Below, piece by piece: positions 8,297 through 17,190 of a DNA stretch of 64,000 bases (position 1 is the first letter of the stretch; each line of letters begins with the position of its first letter). A program made the translations under genes and the position numbers. Source of the DNA: DATMER01 sp035556715 (GTDB lineage Bacteria; Acidobacteriota; Thermoanaerobaculia; Multivoradales; UBA5704). The stretch covers positions 38,668 to 102,667 of the forward strand of contig DATMER010000125.1 in the NCBI GenBank assembly GCA_035556715.1. Reading direction: 5' to 3'. Below the pieces are notes generated by a model. The model made no database searches, had not been told where the DNA came from, and saw only the letters and a program-made list of their open reading frames with translations.

Positions 8297-9356
8297 ACTC
8301 GGGGTTCGTGGTGTCGACGTCCACCTCCTGGAAGCCGCTCTTGCCGGCCGGCTGCTCGCTGCGGTAGCTGAGCAGGTAGTAGCCGCTGTTCTCCTCGGCG
8401 ATCTCCTTGAGAGGGGTCGAGAACGTCGAGAAGTTCGTGTAGTACTGGCCGCCCGTGTCGACGGCGAGCTTGGTCATGCCGTCGCTCAGCGGGTGGATGG
8501 TCCCCGCCGGCACCAAGTCGAGGTTGTAGACCGCGACGTTGCTGTCGTTCAGGGCCTGCACCATGTCGGGGTAGTAGCGCTGGTCCGGGGTGTACTGGCC
8601 GAACGAGTTGACGTCGCCGAACCCGGTGGTGAAGAGGATCAGGTTCTTGCGGCCGCGGATCTGCCCGGCGGCGTCGGCAAGGATCTCGAGGGCGTCGTAG
8701 ATGTTGCCGGTCTTGTCGCGCAGGGCGTTGCCCCTGGGCAGGTTGGCGTAGAGGGACGGGCCTTCGCCCTCCTTGATGCGGGAGGGCCAGTTCCCCTCGG
8801 CGTCCTTGCCCTTCATGGCGTCGCCGATGGCTTCGGCCAGGGCGCGGCCGTCGCGGGTGAAGTCCTGCTGGACCTTGAGCTTCTTGTCGTAGCTGACGAC
8901 GGCGACCCAGTCGGCGGGCTGGCGTCCCTTGAGGACCCAGTCCCTGGCGCGCTGGCCGGCCTCGACCTGGCGCGAGAGCAGGGCCGGGGAGTCCACGGCC
9001 TCATCCTTCTGGTCGTCGAAGAAGAGGATGAAGAACCGGTCCTCCGGCACCTGGTCGACCTTGGCGTCCTTGGCCGACCCGACGAGGCGGCGGTCGGAGT
9101 AGAAGGTGACGCCGGTCAGCTCGACGGCCTTGCCGTTCTCCTTGACCACGAAGTCCTGGGGCGTGAGGCCGACGATGACGTTGCCCTTCTTGTCGGTCAC
9201 GAGGACGTCGAGGAGGACCTCATTGACGTCGATCGTCGTGCCGAACTGTCCCTGCGGCTGCTCCCCCTGGGCCGGTTCCTGCGCCAGGACGGCCGGGGCC
9301 AGGATCAGCGCAAGGACGATCGCGAGCGCTGCGTGTGACACATATTTCCTGAGCAT
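8217..9356 (-). CDS. Secreted VWFA-domain protein (acidobacterial VWFA-related type)
   Basis: The start at 9356 is set by AAAGGAGGAGC directly upstream; an in-frame ATG at 9380 would include the ribosome site. Residues 1-25 form a signal peptide ending near VLA-QEP. A beta-sandwich-like segment follows (VNEVLLDVLVTDKKGNVIVGL, then DFVVKENGK). A von Willebrand A-like domain starts at FFILFFDDQ and has GRKNLILFTTGFGD. This is the layout of the VWFA-related family common in Acidobacteriota, where the MIDAS is often imperfect, as here (DDQKD instead of DxSxS). It is probably exported; its ligand is unknown. Transcribed toward the flavoprotein gene, it overlaps it by 80 bp. Confidence 0.85.
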   Translation of the reverse strand: MLRKYVSHAALAIVLALILAPAVLAQEPAQGEQPQGQFGTTIDVNEVLLDVLVTDKKGNVIVGLTPQDFVVKENGKAVELTGVTFYSDRRLVGSAKDAKVDQVPEDRFFILFFDDQKDEAVDSPALLSRQVEAGQRARDWVLKGRQPADWVAVVSYDKKLKVQQDFTRDGRALAEAIGDAMKGKDAEGNWPSRIKEGEGPSLYANLPRGNALRDKTGNIYDALEILADAAGQIRGRKNLILFTTGFGDVNSFGQYTPDQRYYPDMVQALNDSNVAVYNLDLVPAGTIHPLSDGMTKLAVDTGGQYYTNFSTFSTPLKEIAEENSGYYLLSYRSEQPAGKSGFQEVDVDTTNPEFKVRARKGYEFGDEKVAAAPAAPAGN

Positions 9357-9461
9357 CTCTGCTCCTCCTTTTCTCTCCATGACTTGCTAAGAGCAAGGGG
9401 CGGACCAGGGGTCCCCCATAGAGGCAACCCTATGGCGGCGTCATGGAATTCCCTCAGAGGT

Positions 9462-9479
9462 TGTCCTCAGTGGAGGACA
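9462..9479 (-). terminator. Small hairpin just after fadJ
   Basis: TGTCCTC-AGTG-GAGGACA forms a perfect 7-bp stem with a 4-base loop, 10 bases past the fadJ stop. No clear U-run follows on the minus strand, so a terminator role is tentative. Confidence 0.35.
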
Positions 9480-9489
9480 GTTGTCTCCT

Positions 9490-11631
9490 CTATCTGCCGA
9501 ACCGCGCGTAGAATCCGCCCACCTCCGCGGTGGCGCGGAGGGCTTCGGAGGGGCCGAAGCGGTCTCCGACCGCGCTTTCGAAGCGCTCCAGGGTGGCCAG
9601 GATGCGGCCGAGGCCCTCCTGGTCCGCCCAGCGGCAGAGGCCTCCCCGGAAGGGTGGGAAACCGGTGCCGAAGATCAGCGCCAGGTCGAGCTCGGAGGCG
9701 CTCCGCACCACCCCCTCCTCCAGGCAGCGGGCGGCCTCGTTGACCATCGGCAGCACCATGCGGTCGGCGATGAGCCCAGGGTCCGGGTTCTCCACCTTCG
9801 GGTGGAGGCCCAGCAGCGAGTAGACCGCGGGGTCGGGCTCCTTCCTCTCCCGGCCCTCGTAGCGGTAGAAGCCCGACTGGCTCTTGACCCCCAGCCGCTT
9901 GTTCTCCGGCATGCGGTCGAGCCAGGGCGGCAGGGTCAAACGGTCGCCGAACGCCTCCAACAGGATGTGCGCCACCTTGGTCGAGACGTCGATTCCCACC
10001 TCGTCGGAGAGCACCATCGGCCCCACGGGCATGCCCCAGTCGGTCATGGACCGGTCCAGGTCCTCGATCCGGTAGCCCTCGTCGAGGAGCCACATGGCCT
10101 CCGCGGAGTAGAACATCAGCAGCCGGTTCACCAGGAAGCCGGGCGTGTCCTTGACCAGCACCGGCGTCTTGCCCAGCTTGCGGGTGTACTCGAAGACCGT
10201 GTTCACCGCCCAGGGCGCGCTCGCTTCGGCCGCGATCACCTCCACCAGCGGCATCTTGTGCACCGGGTTGAAGAAGTGCATGCCCACGACCCGCTCCTGC
10301 CGTGGCGTCTTCGAGCCGATCCCCTGGATCGAGAGCGACGACGTGTTCGAGGCCAGGACGCAGTCCTCGGGCACGTGTTGCGCGGTCTCGGCGAAGACCT
10401 GCTGCTTGACGTCCATGCGCTCCACCACCGCCTCGATGACGATGTCGGCGCGGGCGAAGCCGGAGAAGTCCAGGGTGGGGTGGAGGAGGGCCATCTTGCG
10501 GCGCGCCTCCGGCGCGGTCAGCCGGTAGCGCTTGACCATGCGCTCGAACAGCCCCGAGGCGTGGGCCATGCCCGCGGCCAGGGCATCGTTGTTGATGTCC
10601 TTCATGCGCACCGGCACGTCGGTCTCGTTGGCCGCGAGCTGGGCGATGCCGCCGCCCATCGTGCCGGCGCCCAGGACCGCGGCGGAGCGGATCGTCTTCG
10701 CCTCGGTCCCCTCTGCCAGAGGCAGGCCGCGCTCCCGCTTGGCGTCCTCCGTCATGCGGAAGACGTGGACCAGGTTCTTCGAGATCCGCGACGTGGCGAG
10801 CTCGGCCAGGGCACGCGCCTCGGCGTCGAAGCCGGCGCGCATCCCGTCCTCGATCCCGATCCGCACCACCTCGATGGCGCGCAGCGGCGCCGGGTAGTGG
10901 CCGCGGGTCTCCTCCAGGGTCTTCTTGCGTGCCTGGTCGAAGAGCACCTTGCGGCCGAGCGGGTTCTTCTCCAGGAGCACCTCCTTGATGTCCAGGGTGC
11001 CCTTGTCTTTACGCGGCCGGCCGGCCCGCTCCCGGGCGAAGTCCCGCACGTGGTCGAGGAAGCGGGCGTCGGGGATCAGCGCGTCGATCAGCCCGAGCTT
11101 CAGGGCCTTGCGGCCGGCCACGTTCTTGCCGGTCAGGATCAGGTCGAGGGACTCGGCAATGCCGATCAGGCGGGGGAGGCGCGTGGAGCCGCCCCAGCCG
11201 GGGAGGATGCCCAGGCGCACCTCGGGCAGGCCCATGCGGGTGGCTGGCGAGTCGCTCGCCACGCGGTACGTCGAGGCGAGAGAGAGCTCCAGGCCGCCGC
11301 CCAGGCAGATGCCCCGGATGGCCGCCACGGTGGGGAAGGGGAGCGACTCCCACGCCGAGAAGAGCCGGTGGCCGACCCGCGAGCCCGCCTCGGCCTCGAC
11401 GGGGTCCGTCACCCGGGCGATCTCCTCGATGTCCGCGCCGGCGATGAAGCTCCCCTCCTTGCCCGAGAGCAGGACCAGAGCGTCGATGTCCTTCCGCTGG
11501 CCGAGTTCCTGGATGACCCTCTCCAGCTCCTCCAGGGCGGCCCGGGTGAAGACGTTGACCCTGCGGTCGGGCGAGTCGAACGTGAGTGTGGCGAGCCGGT
11601 CCGAGCCGGCTTCGAGATGGAAAATAGGCAC
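9490..11631 (-). CDS. fadJ: Fatty acid oxidation multifunctional protein (enoyl-CoA hydratase / 3-hydroxyacyl-CoA dehydrogenase)
   Basis: I chose GTG 11631 because AGGAGG lies seven bases before it; GTG 11637 is one base from that site. The protein has about 713 residues. The N-terminal crotonase domain has the oxyanion segment (GKEGSFIAGADIEEI) and GICLGGGLELSLA with GLPEVRLGILPGWGG. The C-terminal NAD-binding half begins with AAVLGAGTMGGGIAQLAA and has ASNTSSL and GMHFFNPVHKMPLVEV with the catalytic His. This matches FadJ/FadB alpha subunits in order and length. It converts enoyl-CoA to 3-ketoacyl-CoA. No thiolase is adjacent. It follows the acyl-CoA synthetase gene in the same operon with a gap of about 20 bases. 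Confidence 0.93.
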   Translation of the reverse strand: MPIFHLEAGSDRLATLTFDSPDRRVNVFTRAALEELERVIQELGQRKDIDALVLLSGKEGSFIAGADIEEIARVTDPVEAEAGSRVGHRLFSAWESLPFPTVAAIRGICLGGGLELSLASTYRVASDSPATRMGLPEVRLGILPGWGGSTRLPRLIGIAESLDLILTGKNVAGRKALKLGLIDALIPDARFLDHVRDFARERAGRPRKDKGTLDIKEVLLEKNPLGRKVLFDQARKKTLEETRGHYPAPLRAIEVVRIGIEDGMRAGFDAEARALAELATSRISKNLVHVFRMTEDAKRERGLPLAEGTEAKTIRSAAVLGAGTMGGGIAQLAANETDVPVRMKDINNDALAAGMAHASGLFERMVKRYRLTAPEARRKMALLHPTLDFSGFARADIVIEAVVERMDVKQQVFAETAQHVPEDCVLASNTSSLSIQGIGSKTPRQERVVGMHFFNPVHKMPLVEVIAAEASAPWAVNTVFEYTRKLGKTPVLVKDTPGFLVNRLLMFYSAEAMWLLDEGYRIEDLDRSMTDWGMPVGPMVLSDEVGIDVSTKVAHILLEAFGDRLTLPPWLDRMPENKRLGVKSQSGFYRYEGRERKEPDPAVYSLLGLHPKVENPDPGLIADRMVLPMVNEAARCLEEGVVRSASELDLALIFGTGFPPFRGGLCRWADQEGLGRILATLERFESAVGDRFGPSEALRATAEVGGFYARFGR

Positions 11632-11652
11632 CCGCACACCTCCTGCCTGGCT

Positions 11653-13434
11653 TTAGCTCGCTTTGGCCTCGGACTCCTGGTAGAGCCGCTCGAGGATGTC
11701 GCCGTACTTCTGGTTGATGATCCGGCGCTTGACCTTCTGCGTCGGGGTCAGCTCGCCGGTCTCCAGGGTCCATTCCTCGGGGAGGAGCTCCCAGGCCACG
11801 ATCTTCTCGAAGCTGGCGAGCCCGGAGTTGACGTTCTGGACCTCTTGGGCGATCAGGGCGCGGACCCGCGCATCCTTGATGAGATCCTGGTTGCTCCCGG
11901 CGCCGATCCCGTTGCGCTCGGCCCATGGGCGCAGCGCCTCGAAGTCTGGCACCAGCAGCGCGGACAGGAACTTCCGGCGGTCGCCGATCACCACGGCCTG
12001 GCCGATGAAGCGGCTGCTCTTCAGGGTGTTCTCGATCGGCGCCGGGGCGATGTTCTTGCCGTAGGCGTTGATGATCAGCTCCTTCTTGCGGTCCGTGATG
12101 CGCAGGAAGCCTTCCGGGTCGATCTCGCCGATGTCGCCGGTATGGAACCAGCCCTCGGAGTCGATCACCTCCGCGGTCGCCTCGGGCATGTTCCAGTAGC
12201 CCTTCATGATGTTCGGCCCCTTGGCGAGGATCTCGCCGTCGGGCGCGATGCGGATCTCGACCCCGGGGAGCGGCCGGCCCACCGTGCCGAGCTTGACCGC
12301 GCCGGGCGCGTTCACCGTGAGCACGGGCGCGGTCTCGGAAAGGCCGTAGCCTTCGTAGATCGGGATGCCGGCACCCCAGAAGAACTCGGCCACGTCGCGG
12401 GCCAGGGGGGCGCCGCCCGACAGCGCGAAGAGGAACTTGCCGCCGAGGCGCTCCCGGATCTTGCTGAACACCAGCTTGTCGGCGAGGCTGAGCGAAATGC
12501 CTCCGCCCTGGAGCTTCAGGCGCTGGGGCAGGGCAGCGCGGCCGACGCCGACCGCCCAGGCGAAGATCTTCTGTTTGATGGGCGAGCCCGAGGCCACCCC
12601 TTCATGGACCCTGGCCAGGACCTTCTCGTACACGCGCGGCACCGACACGAAGATCTGCGGCTTCACCTCCTGGAGGTTCTGCGCCACGGTCGCCACCGAC
12701 TCGGCGTAGGCGATGGTGCAGCCGAGATAGAAGTAGCAGTAGTCCACCGTGCGCTCGAACGAGTGCGAGAGCGGGAGGAAGGAGAGGGCGGTGTACCTCC
12801 CCTCGATCTTCACGAGCTCCAGGGCGGAGACCACGTTGGAGCAGATGTTGCGGTGGGTCAGCATGACCCCCTTGGGTGTGCCGGTGGTGCCGCTGGTATA
12901 GATGAACGTGGCGAGGTCGTCAGGCTTGACGGCGCGGGCCTTCTGCTCGAAGCGGTCGGGATCGACGCCGGCGCCGCGCTCCAGCAGGCTGGAAAGGGTG
13001 ACCACCCGCGGGTCGGCCGGCTCGCCCTTGACGAGCACGAACTGCTTGACGTCGGGCAGGTCCTGGGCGTGGGAGAGGAACCCGTCCAGGTGCTGGGCGG
13101 TCTCGGCGACCACCACCTTGGCGCCGCAGTCCTTGGCGATGTAGGACGACTGGTCGGGCAGGAGGGTCGGGTAGATCGGCACCAGGACCGCGCCGATCGA
13201 GAGGGCGGCGAAGTCGACGGCGGGCCAGTGCGGACCGTTCTCGGCCATCAGGGCGACGCGGTCGCCCGGCTGGACGCCGAGGTCCTCGAACGCCTTGGCC
13301 AGGCGCCGGACGCGGTCCACGAGCTCCGCCGTGGAGACGGGCTGGTACGTCCCGCCGACCTTGTAGAGGAGGCAGTCGGGCTTGTTGTAGCTCGCGGCCT
13401 TCAGGAACAACTCAGAAAGGGTGGTGACGGACAT
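11653..13434 (-). CDS. Long-chain acyl-CoA synthetase (AMP-forming)
   Basis: The 593-residue ANL-superfamily enzyme is of the FAA1/FadD15 type. It has the P-loop-like IYTSGTTGTPKGVMLTHRN, the YGLSETAPV motif, the HTGDIGEIDPEGFLRITDRKK core and a C-terminal lysine region (NAYGKNIAP). It activates long fatty acids with ATP and CoA and feeds the FadJ product next in the operon. The start at 13434 follows CAGGAGGGCGCG. Membrane association without a transmembrane segment is usual for the family. Confidence 0.93.
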   Translation of the reverse strand: MSVTTLSELFLKAASYNKPDCLLYKVGGTYQPVSTAELVDRVRRLAKAFEDLGVQPGDRVALMAENGPHWPAVDFAALSIGAVLVPIYPTLLPDQSSYIAKDCGAKVVVAETAQHLDGFLSHAQDLPDVKQFVLVKGEPADPRVVTLSSLLERGAGVDPDRFEQKARAVKPDDLATFIYTSGTTGTPKGVMLTHRNICSNVVSALELVKIEGRYTALSFLPLSHSFERTVDYCYFYLGCTIAYAESVATVAQNLQEVKPQIFVSVPRVYEKVLARVHEGVASGSPIKQKIFAWAVGVGRAALPQRLKLQGGGISLSLADKLVFSKIRERLGGKFLFALSGGAPLARDVAEFFWGAGIPIYEGYGLSETAPVLTVNAPGAVKLGTVGRPLPGVEIRIAPDGEILAKGPNIMKGYWNMPEATAEVIDSEGWFHTGDIGEIDPEGFLRITDRKKELIINAYGKNIAPAPIENTLKSSRFIGQAVVIGDRRKFLSALLVPDFEALRPWAERNGIGAGSNQDLIKDARVRALIAQEVQNVNSGLASFEKIVAWELLPEEWTLETGELTPTQKVKRRIINQKYGDILERLYQESEAKAS

Positions 13435-13573
13435 CGCGCCCTCCTGGCGTAGTTAGGGCTGGCATTGTATCGCGGCTGTCACCGAAGGGCGCGGAAGGGC
13501 CTGCTCCGGGAGAACCCCCTTCCCAACTCTCCAAGAGAACGCTATCGTGTCGCGTGAAAGGATAACGGCGGAA

Positions 13574-13789
13574 ATGGAAAAAGGGAAACCGCGACCGGTC
13601 CGGGGACTGGGCCAAGGTCTGATGGACAAGAGCCTGGAGCTCGCCTTTGAAGACCCCGTGATGGCCGTGCGCTTCGCGAATCTCTCGATGCGGGTGTCCG
13701 CCTTTCTAGGGGATGGATACGACCCTTTCGCACAGCCGCCGAGACGGAAGAGGGGCCGCCGGGGCAAGGCCAGGAAGAAAACGGCGTAG
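13574..13789 (+). CDS. Small basic hypothetical protein
   Basis: A 71-codon frame from ATG 13574 (GTG 13547 is also possible) encodes a protein with a helical middle (MDKSLELAFEDPVMAVRFAN) and a Lys/Arg-rich tail (RRKRGRRGKARKK). It lies alone, divergent from fadD, with only a weak ribosome site. The middle resembles a short helical motif I associate with acidobacterial regulatory proteins, but I cannot name a family. It may be real or a chance frame. Confidence 0.35.
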   Translation: MEKGKPRPVRGLGQGLMDKSLELAFEDPVMAVRFANLSMRVSAFLGDGYDPFAQPPRRKRGRRGKARKKTA

Positions 13790-14097
13790 TCTCAGCGGGG
13801 GACGCCGAGCCTGGGAGCCCTCAGGCACTGCGAGAGGACGTCGTGACTCACGAGTACCTTGTCTCTCCGATCGATGGGCAGCCTTTTCTGTAGGGGAGGG
13901 GGCAAGCCCGGACAAGCCCCTCCCCTCCCCCTACTCCACCTCATCCCCTCGATCCTGCCGTGACAGAGGACTAGGGGTGGTTGTCACAGAGTCGAGCTAC
14001 ATGGCTCTCTAGTCTCAGCATAAGCTAGAATGCCGTCGCCATAGCCCTGTTCCGCTACGCGTAGCAGCAGGGTTCTTGGTGAGTGAAAGGAGCTCTG
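13790..14097. other. Intergenic region with two inverted repeats
   Basis: No gene is evident in these 308 bases. AGGGGAGGGG at 13892-13901 pairs with CCCCTCCCCT at 13917-13926 in a strong GC hairpin without a U-run. GCTACGCGTAGC at 14054-14065, a perfect 12-base palindrome flanked by CCCTG and CAGGG arms (14045-14072), lies 25 bases before the secreted-protein start and could be an operator. Confidence 0.45.
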
Positions 14098-14916
14098 ATG
14101 AAGTTGACGCAACTCATCTCTTTAGCGGTCCTGCTCTCCCTGTCTCTGTCTCGACCCGCAGCGGCCGAGCCGCCTCAGATCCTTGAGCCTCCCGTCGAGC
14201 GCCACCAGGGTCCTCCTCTGTGGATCTCGGCGGAAGCAGTGGCCCACACCGAGAAGATTATCGATCTAGACCTCTTGGATGACTTGATGCTCCGGAGAAG
14301 CGTGGAGAAGCAGGAACGCTCTCTCAAAGCCGGGGGGACTCCCCACGAGATGTCCAAGATGGGAGAGAAGCCGCCCATTGTGGACATCCCCCCATCGGAA
14401 TGCAAGTCGATGCTGGATGTGGAAGATCACCGGGGCGGAGAAAAGCCCAGTTCCAACTTTGCGGACTTGCTCAGCCATTCGAAGTCGATCTTCCGAGGCA
14501 GAATCCACCGTGTAGAGCGAGGCTTCTCCGCCGGAGTTCCGTCTTCACTGCTCGAAATCGAGATTCTGGAGGTTCTAAGGGGCGACGTGCCAGGCAGTCA
14601 GGTATACATGGAGTATCTCGTCGCTCATTTCAGAATCGGTCCATACTATTTCTGTAATGCCAATAAAGCCTACGAGCCTGGCCCGGGCGATCAGATATTG
14701 GTGTTCGACTACACGGGCCCTGTCGATCGAGGCGGTACTCTCTATGCTCCTCGCTTCGAACAGATCTTCTTCCAGAGTCGGGCTGGTGTCCTCATTGTGC
14801 CTACCCGTCTGAAGGGCGATGCGGACCTGGAGCCGCTTCAAAGCTTGGACGAAATTGTCGCCAGACTCCGCTCTGAGGTCGAGGGAACTCGCGCGCGCAG
14901 GGAGAACCTGCAATGA
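14098..14916 (+). CDS. Secreted protein with OB/NTR-like C-terminal region, coupled to a metalloprotease
   Basis: ATG 14098 follows GAAAGGAGCTCTG; a GTG at 14083 would include this site. The protein has 272 residues with a signal peptide of about 23 (LLSLSLSRPAAAEPP). After a charged, probably helical region, residues ~120-235 look like a small beta barrel (IFRGRIHRVERGF, then EIEILEVLRGD, then a Tyr-Phe-Cys segment), reminiscent of the netrin/TIMP-type OB fold. That resemblance is by eye and weak. The TGA overlaps the protease ATG (ATGA), so the two are translated together. The pair has visibly lower GC than its neighbours, suggesting later acquisition. It might be a partner, inhibitor or chaperone of the protease. 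Confidence 0.68.
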   Translation: MKLTQLISLAVLLSLSLSRPAAAEPPQILEPPVERHQGPPLWISAEAVAHTEKIIDLDLLDDLMLRRSVEKQERSLKAGGTPHEMSKMGEKPPIVDIPPSECKSMLDVEDHRGGEKPSSNFADLLSHSKSIFRGRIHRVERGFSAGVPSSLLEIEILEVLRGDVPGSQVYMEYLVAHFRIGPYYFCNANKAYEPGPGDQILVFDYTGPVDRGGTLYAPRFEQIFFQSRAGVLIVPTRLKGDADLEPLQSLDEIVARLRSEVEGTRARRENLQ

Positions 14917-16118
14917 CACTGCGGAAACAGCTCTCCTCAATCATCTTCTCTGCGGCAGTGGCTGCCGCAGGCCTCCCTGGCTCGCCCCTGCACGCCGTCG
15001 ACTGCTCTGTGCCAGATCCCAATGTGGGCCTTTCACTGGGGAATGCCTTCAATGTTACTTCCGTTGGGTTTACTATTTCAGAAATCAACACCGCGACATC
15101 CTATTGGTCGGAATGCGAAGGTTATGGACCCGAGATCCCTCCATTTCAAGTTGGGGGCACGGGTGGGATTCCGGTCACTGTGCAAAAGATCGTCGGGAAC
15201 TCAACGGCTCAAGGAGGCGGCTGTGGCCGCACGAACCGCGAAATTGTAAACGGCCATATCGAGAGCGCTGTGGTCACGGTATGGACTCAGCAGGCGGACG
15301 GCACCCCCTGCGCACCGCTTACGGATGTGATCGCTCACGAGTTCGGGCATATCCTCGGGCTGGACAATGCTCTGGACAGCTCGTGCAACGGTCACATCAT
15401 GGGTACTCGTGTCCTGTCCACGCGAGAGGTCAACCCGGACGACTGTGCCATGGCCGACGATATGTGGGAGACCAGCACCGAAGCTAACCCGGAGCCGGAT
15501 CCATACTGCAATGTCTACTGCTGGACCTCGTGTGTCAACAATATCTGCCCCAATCGACCTCCGGACGGAGACCCTTGTCCCATCCTGATCGATCTGGAGA
15601 ACGACGGCATTCACCTGACGGGCCTCGACGATCCAGTCTGGTTCGACTTCAACGCAGATGGCCAGACAGACCTTCTATCATGGACAGACCGAGGAGAGGG
15701 GCTCCTGGCGCTGGACCGGAACGGCAACGGCATGGTCGATCATGGAGGAGAGTTGTTCGGGAACTTTACCCGGTTCACCGACGGAACTCGGGCTCTGAAC
15801 GGCTACCTGGCACTGGCTGAGTTTGACAACTGGCTTCTGGGTGGCAACGGCGATGGGCAGATCGACTCCGCCGATGCCGTGTTCGAGCACTTGAGAATGT
15901 GGAGGGACAGCAACCACGACGGAGTGTCCCAACCTACAGAGCTTGCTACCCTGGAAGCCGCTCGCATCCTTCGGATTGGCTTGGACTACAGGAGGAGCAA
16001 CCGGACGGATCGATACGGGAACGAGTTCAGGTTCATGGGCAAGGCTTGGAAAGAGGGCCGACATGGCGTCGAGCGTCCCATTCTGACCTGGGACGTGTTC
16101 TTCCTCGCGGTGCCCTGA
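14913..16118 (+). CDS. Secreted metzincin-like zinc metalloprotease with calcium-binding EF-like loops
   Basis: The protein has 401 residues and a signal peptide to about residue 28 (SPLHAVDC). The zinc motif HEFGHILGLDN supplies two His and the catalytic Glu. The third ligand position of HExxHxxGxxH is Asp, as in snapalysin-type enzymes, with a Met further on (GHIMGTRV) that could be the Met-turn. Cysteine pairs mark the middle. The C-terminal 170 residues carry acidic calcium loops (FNADGQTDLLSW, DRNGNGMVDHG, GNGDGQIDSAD, DSNHDGVSQ), as in many RTX and EF-hand-like secreted proteins. Extracellular proteolysis is likely; the substrate is unknown. It overlaps the upstream gene by 4 bases. Confidence 0.82.
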   Translation: MTLRKQLSSIIFSAAVAAAGLPGSPLHAVDCSVPDPNVGLSLGNAFNVTSVGFTISEINTATSYWSECEGYGPEIPPFQVGGTGGIPVTVQKIVGNSTAQGGGCGRTNREIVNGHIESAVVTVWTQQADGTPCAPLTDVIAHEFGHILGLDNALDSSCNGHIMGTRVLSTREVNPDDCAMADDMWETSTEANPEPDPYCNVYCWTSCVNNICPNRPPDGDPCPILIDLENDGIHLTGLDDPVWFDFNADGQTDLLSWTDRGEGLLALDRNGNGMVDHGGELFGNFTRFTDGTRALNGYLALAEFDNWLLGGNGDGQIDSADAVFEHLRMWRDSNHDGVSQPTELATLEAARILRIGLDYRRSNRTDRYGNEFRFMGKAWKEGRHGVERPILTWDVFFLAVP

Positions 16119-16127
16119 GATCGGCCA

Positions 16128-16167
16128 AAGAGGAGGGCGGATACGCCACCAGGATCGCCCTCCTCTT
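16128..16167 (+). terminator. Hairpin after the metalloprotease gene
   Basis: AAGAGGAGGGCG (16128-16139) pairs perfectly with CGCCCTCCTCTT (16156-16167) across a 16-base loop, 10 bases past the stop. No U-run follows, so it may act as a Rho-assisted or mRNA-end hairpin. Confidence 0.45.
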
Positions 16168-16244
16168 GACGCCGTCCCCTCGGGACGCTATCCTCCCTCT
16201 CCCGCTCGGCACCCGCCCGGGTGTCCGCAGATTCATGCCTCCGT

Positions 16245-16321
16245 CGGGGCGTAGCTCAGCTTGGTAGAGCGCACGGTTCGGGACCGTGAGGCCGGAGGTT
16301 CAAATCCTCTCGCCCCGACCA
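16245..16321 (+). tRNA. tRNA-Pro (anticodon CGG)
   Basis: A complete 77-base cloverleaf is readable: acceptor CGGGGCG with CGCCCCG, D-stem GCTC/GAGC, anticodon stem CACGG/CCGTG with loop TTCGGGA (anticodon CGG, reading CCG), T-arm GGAGG-TTCAAAT-CCTCT, discriminator A and an encoded CCA end. CCG is a common codon in this GC-rich genome. Confidence 0.97.
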
Positions 16322-16332
16322 TCTCATCTCCA

Positions 16333-17190
16333 TTAAGTCTTCCCCCTGAGGTGCTTCGCAAAGAAGGCCGTGGTCCTCTGCCACGAATCCTTGGCCGCGT
16401 CCGCCTGGTAGTTCTGGCCTGACGGGTTCGCGAAGGCGTGGTCCGCGTTCTCGTAGACGTGGATCTCGGCCGGCTTGCCGAGCTCCTTCAGCGCCTTCTC
16501 GAACTCGCGCACTCCCGCCACGGGGATGCCCTGGTCCTTGGCCCCGAACAGGCCTAGGATCGGCGTGTCCAGCTTCGACAGCTTCGCCTTGTCGGTCTCC
16601 ACCCGGCCGTAGTAGATGACCGCGGCGTCGATCTTGTCCGGCAGCAGCATTGCCGTGTGCAGGGACCAGCCGCCGCCGAAGCACCAGCCGATCACCCCGA
16701 CCTTCGGAGCCTTCTGCTTCGTCTCCAGGTAGTTGTAGGCCTGCCGGATGTTGTCCTCCAGTTGCGGCCTGCGCTCCATCGCGGCCCTCATGAGCTGCAT
16801 GGCCTTGTCGGAGTCGGCCGCCACCTGGCCTTCGTAGAGGTCCACGGCCAGGGCGGTATAGCCCTCGCCCGCCAGGCGGTTCGCCATCTGCCGGATGTTT
16901 TCGTTCAGGCCCCACCACTCCTGGATGACGATGAGGGCGGGCAGCGGACCCTTGGCGGCCTTCGGCTTCGCCAGGTAGCCGCGCACGGGCTTGCCTCCGA
17001 CCTCGGCGTAGACCACCTCCTCGCCCGTCACCTCCTGGGCCGGCGGGGTCGTGGCCGCTTCGGAGGCGACCGGCTTGTCGTGTTTGTGCTCCTGGGCCAT
17101 CCGCTCCGTGTCGGTCTTCTCGTCGCCGGCACGGCCACAGGCCGGCAGCAGCAGGGTCAGGATGATCGCGATGATGAATCTGCGGGTCAT
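16333..17190 (-). CDS. Dienelactone hydrolase family lipoprotein
   Basis: The 285-residue protein begins with a lipoprotein signal (lipobox LLPAC near residue 18) and a His/Lys-rich linker. The alpha/beta hydrolase domain has QEWWGLNENIR, GVIGWCFGGGWSL with Cys as nucleophile as in dienelactone hydrolase, Asp in FGAKDQGIP and His in NADHAFANP. The triad is therefore Cys-Asp-His. It probably hydrolyses a lactone or ester at the outer face of a membrane. ATG 17190 overlaps the upstream kinase stop by 4 bases, making it last in a three-gene operon. Confidence 0.87.
   Translation of the reverse strand: MTRRFIIAIILTLLLPACGRAGDEKTDTERMAQEHKHDKPVASEAATTPPAQEVTGEEVVYAEVGGKPVRGYLAKPKAAKGPLPALIVIQEWWGLNENIRQMANRLAGEGYTALAVDLYEGQVAADSDKAMQLMRAAMERRPQLEDNIRQAYNYLETKQKAPKVGVIGWCFGGGWSLHTAMLLPDKIDAAVIYYGRVETDKAKLSKLDTPILGLFGAKDQGIPVAGVREFEKALKELGKPAEIHVYENADHAFANPSGQNYQADAAKDSWQRTTAFFAKHLRGKT

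Noticed and set aside
9481..13452. A very long plus-strand open frame across fadJ and fadD
   Set aside because: Both minus-strand genes have full family motifs; the open frame is a GC-rich antisense effect.
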